Source of the DNA: Streptomyces tuirus
Lineage (GTDB): Bacteria > Actinomycetota > Actinomycetes > Streptomycetales > Streptomycetaceae
Reading direction: 5' to 3'
DNA length: 64,000 bases
Assembly (NCBI GenBank): GCA_018195615.1
Contig: JAGTPG010000002.1
Location: 5,015,501-5,079,500, forward strand
Of the stretch, positions 36,314 through 46,258 are shown one piece after another (the stretch's first letter is position 1; each line of letters begins with the position of its first letter). The position numbers and the translations under genes are program-made. The notes beneath the pieces were generated by a model. It saw only the letters and a program-made list of their open reading frames with translations, was not told where the DNA came from and ran no database searches.

Positions 36314-36478
36314 GCGGATCCCATTTCTTGGCGTGTGCCGGAACCCGGGAAACGGCAGCAGGGCAGCACGCGGCGGCCGGCCGTACCGGGGGTGAGTGGT
36401 CTGAGAAACACTGGGCCCATTGGTCATATGCGCCTCAGTGCGCCCCCATCGTGGCCGCGCCGCATCGGGCTGTCAACC

Positions 36479-36490
36479 TGCATGTATGCA
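36479..36490. promoter_or_regulatory. Inverted repeat in the GH13/LAXTG divergent region
   Basis: TGCAT-GT-ATGCA forms a 12-base dyad in an AT-richer patch of the 308-bp region between the LAXTG gene and the GH13 gene. On the minus strand TTGACA overlaps it (36472-36477). It may be a LacI-type operator for carbohydrate control. The rest of the gap shows no gene. Confidence 0.35.
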
Positions 36491-36621
36491 AAGGGAGTTA
36501 CTCCACCATCACACTTCCATCACAGCAGGAACGGATGACTCCGATCGATGCGATGGTTCCTTTTTCCGGCATTCTGGACAGATTCAATGCTGTCGCCCGT
36601 ATGCCCTGCGAAGGAGACCGC

Positions 36622-38283
36622 GTGACCGATCGCTCCACCCTCGACCTGTCGTCCCGGGATCCCGACTGGTGGCGCCAGGCCGTCGTCTACCAGATCTATC
36701 CCCGCAGCTTCGCCGACGCCGACGGCGACGGCCTCGGCGATCTGCGCGGCATCACCCGCCGCCTCACCCACCTCGCCGCCCTGGGCGTGGACGCCCTGTG
36801 GCTGAGCCCCTTCTACCCGTCCGAGCTCGCCGACGGCGGCTACGACGTCGCCGACCCCAGGGACGTCGACCCGCGCCTGGGCACACTCGACGACTTCGAC
36901 GCCCTGGTCGCCGAGGCCCACCGGCTCGGTCTGAAGGTCATCGTCGACATCGTGCCCAACCACTCCTCGCACCAGCACGTGTGGTTCCAGGAAGCCCTGA
37001 ACTCCGGCCCCGGGTCGGCGGCCCGCGACCGGTACGTCTTCCGCGACGGACGCGGCGAGCAGGGCGAACTCCCGCCCACCGACTGGCAGTCGGTCTTCGG
37101 CGGCAGCGCGTGGCAGCGCGTGCCCGACGGGCAGTGGTACCTGCACCTGTTCGCCCCCGAACAGCCCGACCTCAACTGGGAGAACCAGGAGGTCCGCGCC
37201 GACTACCGCACCACCCTGCGCTTCTGGTCCGACCGCGGGGTCGACGGCTTCCGCGTCGACGTCGCCCACGCCCTGGTCAAGGACCTGGGCGAACCGCTGC
37301 GCGACCTCGGCGCGCCCGAGCTGAGCCGCGAGGAGGCGCTCGCCGGACTGCCGCCCGGCACACACCCCTTCTACGACCGCGACGACGTGCACGAGATCTA
37401 CCGCGACTGGCGCAAGATCCTCGACGCCTACCGCCCGCCCCGCATGGCCGTCGCCGAGGCCTGGGTACCCGGTGCCCGGCGCGTGCTGTACGCCCGTCCG
37501 GACGAACTGGGCCAGGCCTTCAACTTCGAGTATCTGGAGGCCCGTTGGGACGCCGGTGAGCTGCGGCAGGTCATCACCGACTCGCTCGCCACCGCCCACG
37601 CGGCCGGCGCCTCGGCCACCTGGGTGCTGTCCAACCACGACGTCGTCCGGCACGCCTCCCGCCTGATGCTGCCGCCGGACACCGACCTCAACGCCTGGCT
37701 GCTCTCCGGCGGCCACGCGCCGGCCGTCGACGCGGCGGCAGGGCTGCGCCGGGCCCGGGCGGCCACCCTGCTGATGCTGGCCCTGCCCGGCTCGGCGTAT
37801 GTCTACCAGGGCGAGGAACTCGGCCTGCCGGAGGTCGCCGACCTGCCCACGGAGGTGCTCCAGGACCCGATCTGGCAGCAGACGGGCCATGTCCGCAAGG
37901 GCCGCGACGGCTGCCGTGTGCCGCTGCCGTGGACCACGGCCGGACCGTCGTACGGCTTCGGGCCGGGCGGCGCCTGGCTGCCGCAGCCGCCCGGCTTCGC
38001 CGCTTACGCCGTTCAGGCGCAGGACGGTGTCGAGGGCTCGACCCTGGAGCTGTACCGCACGGCCCTCAGGCTGCGCCGCAAGCTGCTCGACGGCGAGGAG
38101 CTGACCTGGGCGGCGGACGTCCCGGACGGTGTGCTCCAGTTCGACCGCCGCGAGGGCTGGCGGTGTGTGACGAACCTGTCGACCACGGCGGTTCCGCTGC
38201 CGGCCGGTGAGGTGCTGCTGAGCAGCGCACCGCTGGAGGACGGCCGGCTCGGGCCCGACACCACGGTGTGGCTCGGGCGTTAG
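36622..38283 (+). CDS. GH13 alpha-glucosidase (oligo-1,6-glucosidase type)
   Basis: 553 residues, cytoplasmic. The N-terminal barrel begins WWRQAVVYQIYPRSFADADGDGLGDLRGI, and VIVDIVPNHSSHQHVWFQ marks conserved region I. The catalytic residues are Asp213 in GFRVDVAH, Glu279 in AVAEAWV and Asp340 in LSNHDVV. The short C-terminal beta domain ends VWLGR. It hydrolyses alpha-linked glucose units from maltose/isomaltose-type sugars. GTG 36622 has GAAGGAG 7 bases upstream. No transporter or LacI gene is adjacent. Confidence 0.92.
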   Translation: MTDRSTLDLSSRDPDWWRQAVVYQIYPRSFADADGDGLGDLRGITRRLTHLAALGVDALWLSPFYPSELADGGYDVADPRDVDPRLGTLDDFDALVAEAHRLGLKVIVDIVPNHSSHQHVWFQEALNSGPGSAARDRYVFRDGRGEQGELPPTDWQSVFGGSAWQRVPDGQWYLHLFAPEQPDLNWENQEVRADYRTTLRFWSDRGVDGFRVDVAHALVKDLGEPLRDLGAPELSREEALAGLPPGTHPFYDRDDVHEIYRDWRKILDAYRPPRMAVAEAWVPGARRVLYARPDELGQAFNFEYLEARWDAGELRQVITDSLATAHAAGASATWVLSNHDVVRHASRLMLPPDTDLNAWLLSGGHAPAVDAAAGLRRARAATLLMLALPGSAYVYQGEELGLPEVADLPTEVLQDPIWQQTGHVRKGRDGCRVPLPWTTAGPSYGFGPGGAWLPQPPGFAAYAVQAQDGVEGSTLELYRTALRLRRKLLDGEELTWAADVPDGVLQFDRREGWRCVTNLSTTAVPLPAGEVLLSSAPLEDGRLGPDTTVWLGR

Positions 38284-38290
38284 CCCGGCC

Positions 38291-38329
38291 CCGGGCTCGC
38301 TCCTCCGGCGACGGAGCGGGCGAGCCCGG
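38291..38329 (+). terminator. Terminator of the GH13 gene
   Basis: CCGGGCTCGC / GCGAGCCCGG, a 10-bp perfect stem with an inner CTCC/GGAG-type pairing, begins 8 bases after the stop. Confidence 0.7.
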
Positions 38330-38433
38330 CGTCCGCCACCCGCACGGCCCAGCAGCGGGCGCCACCTGCGGGACGCCCCGCGAGAATCGCTGGCAGAGTG
38401 CCGTCGACGTCCGCACAGGGAGCCCCGCCCGCG

Positions 38434-39184
38434 ATGAACGCGATGAACAGGCCCATCAAGACAGCAGCCGTGGTGGGGGCCGTCGTGCTGGGGGCGTTCG
38501 CGGCCCCGGCCCGTCCGCGACGGCCCGGGACGGCGGTGTGTGGGGTGCCGCGACCATCGCACCCGGCCGGGAGGGCGTCGTCGAGGTCGCGGGCCGGTCG
38601 GGAGCCGCACCCGGCGCGGGCGCCACCATGACGCTGACGGCGCCCCGGGGGACCCGTGTGACGGCCACGCCGCTCGACGCGGCCGGCTACCGGGGACGGG
38701 TCGCCGCCGGGGACGCAGCGGGACCTACACCGTCACCGGCGGAGCGGCCGGGCAGTCGTGGCGGGGCCGTACGTTCCCCTTCGTGCTGGCGGTACCCGCG
38801 GACGCCGTGCCCGGCACCCGGCTGCGCGGCTGCTCCCTGCGGATCACCGACGCGCAGGGCGTGCGGCAGGCCGCGGGCCGTTGTGCCGTGACCGTGGGCA
38901 TGGCCGAGCCGACGCTGAGCCGCCCGCTGTCCGGCGTACCGCTGGGCACCCGGCCGCAGATCTCCGGTACGGCGCACCCGGGCGCGCGGATCACCGTCCG
39001 CGACCAGCACGAGCGTGAGACCTGCGCGACCACCGCGGCCCCCGACGGCACCTGGGCCTGCACCCCGGGCCCGGGCCTCCCGGCGGGTGCGGGCCGCCTC
39101 CAGGCGGTCGCCACCCTGAACGGGGTGAGCGCCCTGAGCGAGCAGATCGACATCTCGGTCGCGGGCCCCGGCACCGGTCAGTAG
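38434..39184 (+). CDS. Secreted protein with Ig-like C-terminal domain
   Basis: About 250 residues after restoring bases near 38505 and 38717. A signal peptide (IKTAAVVGAVVLGAFAAPA) leads into two beta-rich modules. The second reads PTLSRPLSGVPLGTRPQISGTAHPGARITVRDQHERETCATTAAPDGTWACTPGPGLPAGAGRLQAVAT, an Ig-like fold often repeated in bacterial surface proteins. No enzymatic motif or anchor was seen. The 3' end overlaps the convergent lipoprotein gene by 7 bases. Confidence 0.65.
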
Positions 39185-39665
39185 CGCACCGCCCGGGCCA
39201 CCTCCGCCCGGACCTCTCCGGACAGGTCGTGCGTGCCGCGGGCGGTGGCCGTGGCGGAATCGCCCGCCTGCACGTGGTCCACCGTCACGATGACCGTGTC
39301 GACCAGCCCGCCCCGGGCGTCGGTGAAGTCGATCTGGACGGCGAAGGAGCGGGCCGAGTCGTCGGTGTTGTGCACGGTGACCTCGGCCCGGGCCCGGCCG
39401 TCGGAGCCGACGGTGGGCGGGCCGGCCTTCACGTCGCCCTTGACGTCGATGCCGTCCTCGATGTCGTCGAGCAGGCGTCCGGCCTCCGCCGTGGCCGACT
39501 CCACCGCCTCGGAGGCCTGTGAGGCGATCGACCCGACCGCGGACTCCGCCCGGCCGGCCGTGTCCTCGGGGTGTCGCCGCCGCAGCCGGTGAGCACGGCG
39601 CCGCCCAGGGCGAGCGTCAGCGCCGCCCCGCCTGTGGACCAGCGTGCCCGGTGGCGGGCAGCCAT
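39178..39665 (-). CDS. Small lipoprotein (FxLYD-like)
   Basis: About 162 residues with one base missing near 39570. The signal has a lipobox (GGAVLTGC). After a helical linker (ESATAEAGRLLDDIEDGIDVKGDVK) comes a beta-sandwich pattern, ARAEVTVHNTDDSARSFAVQIDFTDARGGLVDTVIVTVDHVQAGDSATATARG, typical of FxLYD-type domains. It is a surface lipoprotein of unknown role. Confidence 0.7.
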
Positions 39666-39704
39666 GGCGCCTCCCTGGGGAGCAGGGCCCCGGGTCTCAG
39701 GGCC

Positions 39705-40079
39705 TCAGGTGCGTCCGAGGCCGCCGCCGCCGAAGGATCCGCTGGATCCGGGCGACCAACGGCGCGGTTTCTGGTCCTTGCCGGTCCGGGTGCTCGCACG
39801 GTGCAGCTCATGGGGCAGGAGCCGCCTGCCGTCGGGCGCCATGACCGGCACGTCGTCGGGCTCCCGCATCTCCCGCATCTCGTGGACCGGCCCGCCCTCC
39901 GGGAGGTGGGGCTGCTCCGCCGGGTCGGGGTGATGGGTGTCCTTGTCCATGACCCGCATCCCGACCCGCACGGCCCAGATCAGCGCGCAGGCCACGATCA
40001 GGCCGCCGACGAAGGCGATGGTCACGGCGACCGCGTGATCCGACGACGCCGCCAGCAGTTCAGACGTTGCCATAGTCAT
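39705..40079 (-). CDS. DUF6479 small membrane protein
   Basis: 124 residues. One helix (AVAVTIAFVGGLIVACALIWAVRVGMRV) is followed by a charged cytoplasmic tail with HEMREMREPDDVPVMAPDGRRLLPHEL and a Gly/Ser end (SSGSFGGGGLGRT). This arrangement is DUF6479, widespread in Streptomyces and uncharacterised. ATG at 40079 or 40073. Confidence 0.75.
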   Translation of the reverse strand: MTMATSELLAASSDHAVAVTIAFVGGLIVACALIWAVRVGMRVMDKDTHHPDPAEQPHLPEGGPVHEMREMREPDDVPVMAPDGRRLLPHELHRASTRTGKDQKPRRWSPGSSGSFGGGGLGRT

Positions 40080-40206
40080 GCTTCCGATTATCGCCGACGC
40101 AATGCGATAAAGCGCCTGGAATGTCCGTCGGTAAAACCCGGGCAACCTCTGCCGCGCCGGTGACGACCAGACGGTGATACCCCGCCCCCACACGAGGGAG
40201 ATCACC

Positions 40207-41058
40207 ATGCGCAGACACCTCGCGCGGCTGCTCACCGTGCTGGCCGTACTGGCGGCGGCCTTCGCCTCGCCCGGCATGGCGAACGGCAAGGCGCGAGCCG
40301 CCGACGAGTGGAACCCGCCCGGGCACCTGGTCCAGCCCCGGAACGAGGTGTGGAACCACGTCGAGTCGACCTACGGCAACCTGTACGGCTTCCGCAACTA
40401 CGGCTGGGACCAGGTCATGGCCAACCGGGGAAGCGTCAACTACTGCGTGCGCTGGGAGTCCGACGCACCGGTCAGCGCCGCCCTGCGCGACCGGATCCAC
40501 GCGGCGCTGAAGAAGCAGTTCGGCAAGTGGATGGCGGCCATGACGGAGAACGGCAAGGGGCACAACGCCTGGCCGTACAGCAACGTCCCGGTCAACATCG
40601 TCGGCTGGGCGGTGAAGAACCGCTCCACCCTGCAGTGGACCGACAACTCCGTCGACATCTACACGAACGTCCTCGACGGGGGCGGCTCCCCGCAGTGCGC
40701 CCCGGACTGCGGGCGCTTCTTCCACCAGGACGGCAACTACTCGAAGTGCCCGGGCGGCGCGGCCCGCCACTACGACCAGTCGCTGTGGCTGACCAAGGGC
40801 TTTCAGGGCGGCGCGGGCGGTGACTGGGGCCAGCGCATGGGCCAGGAGTACTTCACCGGAGCCCTGAACCAGGAGAACATCCACATCTACCTGCACGAGG
40901 TCGGCCACACGTTCGGCCTCGACGACTTCTACGACTGGTCGCCGACCGGCCAGTGCTGCTTCCTGATGAAGGCGGGCAGCGCCACGCAGATCACCGAGTT
41001 CGACAAGTGGATGGCGCGTGACTTCTGGCGCCACCTGAAGAGCCGCTACGGCCTCTGA
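40207..41058 (+). CDS. Secreted zinc-metalloprotease-like protein
   Basis: 283 residues. Signal peptide (RHLARLLTVLAVLAAAFASPGMANG) then a mature domain with HEVGHTFGLDDFYDW, a metzincin-like HExxHxxGxxD zinc site; six to eight Cys (CAPDCG, KCPGG, QCCFLM) suggest a disulfide-stabilised extracellular enzyme. The remainder is aromatic-rich (WNPPGHLVQPRNEVWNHVEST). RBS GAGGGAGATC fixes ATG 40207. It is short for a secreted protease and has no propeptide that I can see. Substrate unknown. Confidence 0.75.
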   Translation: MRRHLARLLTVLAVLAAAFASPGMANGKARAADEWNPPGHLVQPRNEVWNHVESTYGNLYGFRNYGWDQVMANRGSVNYCVRWESDAPVSAALRDRIHAALKKQFGKWMAAMTENGKGHNAWPYSNVPVNIVGWAVKNRSTLQWTDNSVDIYTNVLDGGGSPQCAPDCGRFFHQDGNYSKCPGGAARHYDQSLWLTKGFQGGAGGDWGQRMGQEYFTGALNQENIHIYLHEVGHTFGLDDFYDWSPTGQCCFLMKAGSATQITEFDKWMARDFWRHLKSRYGL

Positions 41059-41060
41059 GG

Positions 41061-41423
41061 TCAGCGGGCGAGCAGCACCAGGACCAGGGCGGCCACCGCC
41101 GGGACGGTCTGGACGAACAGGATCTTCCGGCCGGCGGTCGCGGCGCCGTAGAGCCCCGCGACCGCCACGCACACCAGGAAGAACACCGATACCTGGAAGC
41201 CCACCGGGTCGGACGCCACCGCGCCCCACAGCAGCCCGGCGGCGAGGAAACCGTTGTAGAGGCCCTGGTTCGCGGCCAGAGCCTTGGTCTCCGCGGCGAA
41301 CTCGGCGGTGGTGCCGAAGGCGGCGCGGGCCCGTGGAGTGGTCCACAGGAACATCTCCAGCACCAGGATGTAGGCGTGGAGCGCGGCGAGGGCCAGCACC
41401 GCGAGGGTGGCGAGGGTCGACAT
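41061..41423 (-). CDS. DUF1304 membrane protein
   Basis: 120 residues, four predicted helices. AALHAYILVLEMFLWTTPRARAAFG and ALAANQGLYNGFLAAGLLWG match DUF1304. Function unknown. It converges on the protease gene with a 2-base gap. Confidence 0.85.
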   Translation of the reverse strand: MSTLATLAVLALAALHAYILVLEMFLWTTPRARAAFGTTAEFAAETKALAANQGLYNGFLAAGLLWGAVASDPVGFQVSVFFLVCVAVAGLYGAATAGRKILFVQTVPAVAALVLVLLAR

Positions 41424-41624
41424 GCGCGCATCATCGCAGGCCCGCACAGCCGCCCTCGTTCGGGCCTCCCGGGAGGCGGCGCGGCACGCCGGATGGCAGA
41501 TTGCGAACAGTGGAAGGCCGGTCCGGGCCGTCGCGTCCCCGCGTGTGCCGCTCGGGAGCCCGCCCCGGCCTTCCCGCCCGCCCACCGCCTCGCGGGACAC
41601 CTCGGCGGCGAAAAGGCGGCCTGG

Positions 41625-42200
41625 TCAGGGGGCGATGGCCTTGCGCAGGGTGTGCAGGCACAGGGTCATGGCGGAGTGCTTGGACGCCCCGGCGGTGCGG
41701 GTGTGCTCCCAGGCCGAGTACAGCAGTGCCCAGACCAGATTGCGGACCCATTCCTCGTCCAGCCCCGGGTCGATGCTGCCCTCCGCGTGGCCGCGCCGGA
41801 CCGTGCGCAGGAAGTGCTCGTCGGCGGCGGTCTCCTCGTCCCAGCCGGACCAGGTCGCCAGCTGCGGCGTCTCGAACATCAGCGTGAGGCCGTCGCCGAG
41901 TTCGAAGTACTCCTGACAGAGCCGCTCCAGCGCCTTGGCGGCCGGGCCGTCGTCGAGCCGGGCGCGCTCGGTGGCTGCCTCGACCTTCTCCAGTACGTCC
42001 GTACCGATGGCCGCCAGCAGGTCGGACCGCTCCGGGAAGTAGCGGTGCACGGTCGTCCGCCCCACCCCCGCAGCCGCCGCGACGTCACCGAGCGACGCGG
42101 TCGGGTCGCCGGCCAGCAGGACGACGGCGGCGTCGACGATGGCGCGCCGCGTGCGGGCCCGTGTTCCGCTCTCGGCCGCCGCTGTCCGCTCCTCACTCAT
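41625..42200 (-). CDS. TetR-family regulator
   Basis: 191 residues. The HTH is RRAIVDAAVVLLAGDPTASLGDVAAAAGVGRTTVHRYFPERSDLLAAI. The ligand domain contains EYFELGDGLTLMFETPQLATWSGWDEET. It is divergent from an ABC exporter gene across 75 bases holding a good inverted repeat, so it is probably the exporter's repressor, released by the exported compound or a related ligand. Confidence 0.9.
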   Translation of the reverse strand: MSEERTAAAESGTRARTRRAIVDAAVVLLAGDPTASLGDVAAAAGVGRTTVHRYFPERSDLLAAIGTDVLEKVEAATERARLDDGPAAKALERLCQEYFELGDGLTLMFETPQLATWSGWDEETAADEHFLRTVRRGHAEGSIDPGLDEEWVRNLVWALLYSAWEHTRTAGASKHSAMTLCLHTLRKAIAP

Positions 42201-42248
42201 GCGCCATACGGTAGCGCTCCTTCCAGGACGAAAATCGCTTGACCTTAA

Positions 42249-42266
42249 TGGAACAGTGGTGTTCCA
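42249..42266. promoter_or_regulatory. Probable TetR operator
   Basis: TGGAACA-GTGG-TGTTCCA, a perfect 7-bp inverted repeat, lies 9 bases upstream of the ABC exporter start and 48 bases from the TetR start. Confidence 0.7.
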
Positions 42267-42275
42267 CTCGGCGTC

Positions 42276-44074
42276 ATGACTGTTCCGGAAGGTGCGTCTC
42301 CCGCCGTGTCGTCTCCCCCCGTGTCCGTTCCGCGGCTGCGGATCCTCTGGTCGTTCGCCCGTCCGTACCGGCGAGCCCTGGCCCTGGCCCTCGTCCTCGC
42401 GCTCGTGGGGTCCGGGATGGGGCTGGCCACGCCGATGGTCACGAAGGGCGTGCTCGACGCGCTCGGCGGCTCCGACTCGCTGCGGGTCCCGCTGCTGGCC
42501 CTGCTGTTCCTGCTGGTCGTCGGCAGTGCCGTCACCTACTGGCAGTGGACACTGATCGGCGCGCTGGGGGAGCGCGTGGTGCTCCGGGCCCGTGAGTCGA
42601 TGGTGCGGCGCTTCCTGCGGGCCACGGTGCCCGCGGTCACCCGGCGACCTCCCGGCGAACTGGTCACCCGCGTCACCTCCGACACCGTCCTGCTGCACCA
42701 GGCCGCCACCGGCGCACCGGTCGGCCTGATCAACGCCGTGGTCATGCTCCTCGGGACCCTGGTCCTCATGGGCGTCCTCGACCTGGTGCTGCTGGCCACG
42801 GTCGTGGCGGCCGTGGCGGTGGTCGGCGTCCTGTTCGCCGTTCTGATGCCCGGGATCGCGACCGCCCAGCGACACGCCCAGGACCACCTCGGGCGACTCG
42901 GCGGCAACCTGGAGGGCGCGTTGCGCGCGATCCGGACGGTGAAGGCCGGGCAGGCCGAGGACCGCACGGCCGAGCGCATCGTCGCCGACGCGCGCACCTC
43001 CGCCGAGCACGGCATCCGCGCGGTCCGCCGCGAGGCCCTGGCCTGGACGATCGCGGGATCGGGCATCCAGCTGGCGATCATCCTCGTCCTGGGCGTGGGC
43101 GCCTGGCGGGTCTCCGAGGGGGCGCTGGAGGTCTCCAGCCTCATCGCGTTCCTGCTGTACGCGTTCGGGCTGATGGAACCGATCAGCGAACTCGGCCAGA
43201 ACGTCACCGCGCTCCAGTCGGGCATCGCCGCGGCGGAACGGATCCGGGAGACGGAGGACCTCCGGACCGAGGAGGCGCAGGGGCGAGCCGTACGGCGGGC
43301 CCCGGTGCGCGAGGCCGCCCGGCCCGACACCCCCGTACTGGAACTGCGAGCCGTCACCGCGACCTACGGCCCCGACGCCGAACCGGCGGTGCGCGGCGTC
43401 GACCTGGTGATCCCGCGGCGCGGGCACACCGCGATCGTCGGACCGTCGGGAGCGGGCAAGACCACCCTGTTCTCCCTGGTGCTGCGCTTCCTGGAGCCGA
43501 CCGGGGGCGAACTGCTCCTGGACGGCCGTCCCTACGGCGACCACACCCACGACGAGATCCGGTCCCGCCTGGCCTACGTCGAGCAGGACACCCCGATCGT
43601 GCCCGGGACGATCCGCGACAACCTGCTGCTGGCCCGCCCCGACGCGACGGACGCCGAACTGCGCCGGGTGCTGGGCGAGGTGCGGCTGGCCGAGAAGATC
43701 GACGCCCTGGACGACGGACTCGACACTGCCCTGTTCGGCACGGCCGTCTCGGGCGGCGAACGGCAGCGCGTCGCGCTGGCCCGGGCCCTGCTGCGCGCCC
43801 CGGACGTGCTCCTCCTGGACGAGGCGACGGCGCAGCTCGACGGGCTGACCGAGGCCGCCGTCCAGAGCTGCGTCCGCGCCCGCGCGGAGACCGGCGCCGT
43901 CGTCACGATCGCCCACCGGCTGTCCACCGTGATCGACGCGGACACCATCGTGGTGCTGGACGGGGGCGGATACGCGCCCGGGGCAGCCACGACGAGCTGC
44001 TCACCACGGACGCGCTGTACCGGGAACTGGTGGAGGCTCTGCGCATCCGTCCGGAATCGACCATTCGCGGTTGA
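42276..44074 (+). CDS. ABC exporter, fused permease and ATPase
   Basis: About 599 residues. Six helices in the N-terminal half (ALALALVLALVGSGMGLATPMVTKG, VPLLALLFLLVVGSAVTYWQW, VGLINAVVMLLGTLVLMGVLDLVLLATVVAAVAVVGVLFAV, IQLAIILVLGVGAWRV) precede an ATPase domain with Walker A GPSGAGKTT, Q-loop YVEQDTP, signature VSGGERQR and Walker B VLLLDEA. A missing C near 43970 shifts the tail; corrected, it reads DELLTTDALYRELVEAL. It should act as a homodimeric multidrug- or lipid-type exporter under the divergent TetR. Confidence 0.92.
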
Positions 44075-44181
44075 CCGGACGCCTCAAGTTTGATCAGCTG
44101 TCTCACTGGTCTTGTTCGATTCTGATCGAGCGATTCATGGCTCCCAGGGGGGAGCTTGTGGGAAGTTGGGGAGTTTCCTTG

Positions 44182-46091
44182 ATGCATCACGATGCCGTCG
44201 TGCCCCGCCGCGCCAGATTCCGGCGCGGCGCGGCCGCTCTGACCTTGCTGGCACTGACCGGGGGCACCGCCCTGACGGGGCCTCGGCCGCCACGGCCGCG
44301 GGCAGCGCCGCGCCCGCCGGAAAGGCGTGCGCGCCGACGGGCACCTTCTCCGGTTGCCGCCTGTTCGTTCCGGCCGGCGGCGCGCAGGAGTTCAAGGTGC
44401 CGTCCGGAGTGACCAAGCTCGACGTGCGGGCCTGGGGAGAGGGCGGCGGCGGCAACTCCATGGCGACCGGCGGCGCGGGCGGCTTCGTCGCCGGCAGCCT
44501 GAAGGTCACCCCGGTGAGGTGCTGAGCATCGCCGTCGGCGGGCCGCGCTTCGGTGACGCCCTCGGCGGCAAGGCCGGTGCCACCGGCGCCGATCGCGGCG
44601 GCAACAGCAGCGGCATCCGCACGAGCTCCGGCTCGCCGCTGGTCATCGCCGGCGGCGGTGGCGGCGGTGGCGGCGACATGGTCCACGTCCAGGCGGGTGC
44701 CGCCGGTGGCGAGTCCGGCCAGGACGCCTCCGAGGCGGGCCGCGGCGGCAAGGGCGCCAGCGGCGCCAAGGGCGGCGCGGGCGGCGGAAACGGTGCCGCG
44801 GGCGCGGACCACGCCAAGGGCGGCGCCGGTGGCGCCGGCGGTGCGGGCCGCTACGGCGGTGGCGGCGGTGGTGCCGGCTACGCGGGCGGCGGCGGTGGCA
44901 CGGGCGCCGAGGCCGGCAGCACCCCCGGCAACGACGGCACCACCGGCAGCGGTGGCGGCGGCTCCAGCTACGCCGAGCCGGCCCGGGTGGACGACGCCCG
45001 TCTCGTCGTCGGCAAGGACAACAAGGCGCCGGAGAAGACCGACCCGTTCTGGGCCCCCTCCGACGACCCGGTCAACTCGGGTGTGGCCGAGGGCGGCGCC
45101 AACGCCCCGGCGGCCCCGGCCGGATCGTCCTGCAGTGGCAGAACTCCCCGCGGCCGACCGGCTGACCCAGGTCTCCGGCACCGACGTGACGACCCAGCCG
45201 AACGATGACGTCGAGCCGCTGGCCGTGGTGGCCCGGGACAAGGACGGCAAGCCGGTCGAGGACACCTCGGTGACCTTCACGATCGAGGACCCGGACGGTC
45301 TCGAGCCGCTCTTCTACCTCACGGGCGGCCCGGACGACGACGAGACCGTGGTGTCGACCGACGCCCAGGGCCGTGCTCAGTCCCCCTGGATCAACGTGAG
45401 CGCGAAGGAAGGCGAGTTCATCGTCCGGGCGAAGACCCAGGGCGTTTCGACGGCCTTCACCGTGCGGGTCAAGGCGTCCCCGTACGTCGTGAGCGTCGCC
45501 GGCGGCGACCAGCAGAAGGCCGAACAGGGCCAGGACTTCGCCGACGCGCTGCGCGCCATGGTGGTCAAGTCCGGCAAGGCGGCGCCGGCCGGCACGGAGG
45601 TCGAGTTCCGGGTCGAGGACAGCAGCGAGGACGCGCCCCGCTTCGAGGGCGAGGACCGCGTCGTCCGTGTGAAGACCGACGACTCGGGCAAGGCCACGGC
45701 CCCGGACCTGACCGCCGGTGAGGGCACGGGCACGTACACCGTCGCCGCGTCGGTCGGTGACGCCATGACCCAGTTCGCGGTCGAGGTCGTCCCCGGCGAC
45801 GGCTCGCCCGAGCCGAGCCCCGGTGACGAGTCCGGCTCGCCGTCCCCGAGCCCCACGACCGACCCGAGCCCCTCCGCCGAGCCGAGTCCGTCGGCCAGCG
45901 CCTCCGGCACCACCGGCGGCACGTCGACCACGGGCGGCACGTCGACGAACCTCGACGGCGGCAGCCTCGCCTCGACCGGCGCCGGTGGCATCGGCCTCGT
46001 CCTCGCGGCAGCCGCGGCCCTGGCCGCCGCGGGCTTCGCGGCGTTCCGCTTCGGCCCGCGCCTGAAGCTCCGCTCACGCGACGACGCCTGA
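44182..46091 (+). CDS. Gly-rich secreted cell-wall protein with LAXTG signal
   Basis: About 637 residues after restoring four bases (near 44278, 44514, 45117 and 45150). A signal peptide (FRRGAAALTLLALTGGTALTG) leads to LFVPAGGAQEFKVPSGVTKLDVRAWGEGGGG and a long Gly-rich stretch. Two Ig-like modules follow (DVEPLAVVARDKDGKPVEDTSVTFTIEDPDG and VVSVAGGDQQKAEQGQDFADALRAMVVKSGKAAPAGTEVEFRVED). A Ser/Pro/Thr stalk ends in SLASTGAGGIG, a helix and a basic tail; LASTG is a class E sortase LAXTG motif. Likely a surface adhesin or wall protein. ATG 44182 is the best start, with weak RBS. Confidence 0.8.
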
Positions 46092-46106
46092 CATTCCGTC
46101 ACCGAG

Positions 46107-46139
46107 ACTGCCCGCACCCGGTCACCGGGTGCGGGCAGT
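46107..46139 (+). terminator. Terminator of the Gly-rich LAXTG gene
   Basis: ACTGCCCGCACCCGG, loop TCA, CCGGGTGCGGGCAGT: perfect 15-bp stem 16 bases after the stop, followed by CTCCGTTTC. Confidence 0.85.
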
Positions 46140-46258
46140 CTCCGTTTCGGCGGCGGGATTCGACCGCGGGCTTGAGGGTTGCCAGGACGGCGGCCCTGAA
46201 CGCCTGCCGTCGAGCGGCGAGAAGTCTCCGGGACCGCTTCAACGAAACGATGGAAGTC

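Noticed and set aside
36520..38610. 696-residue antisense frame over the GH13 gene
   Set aside because: Shadow of a clear alpha-glucosidase with all catalytic motifs.
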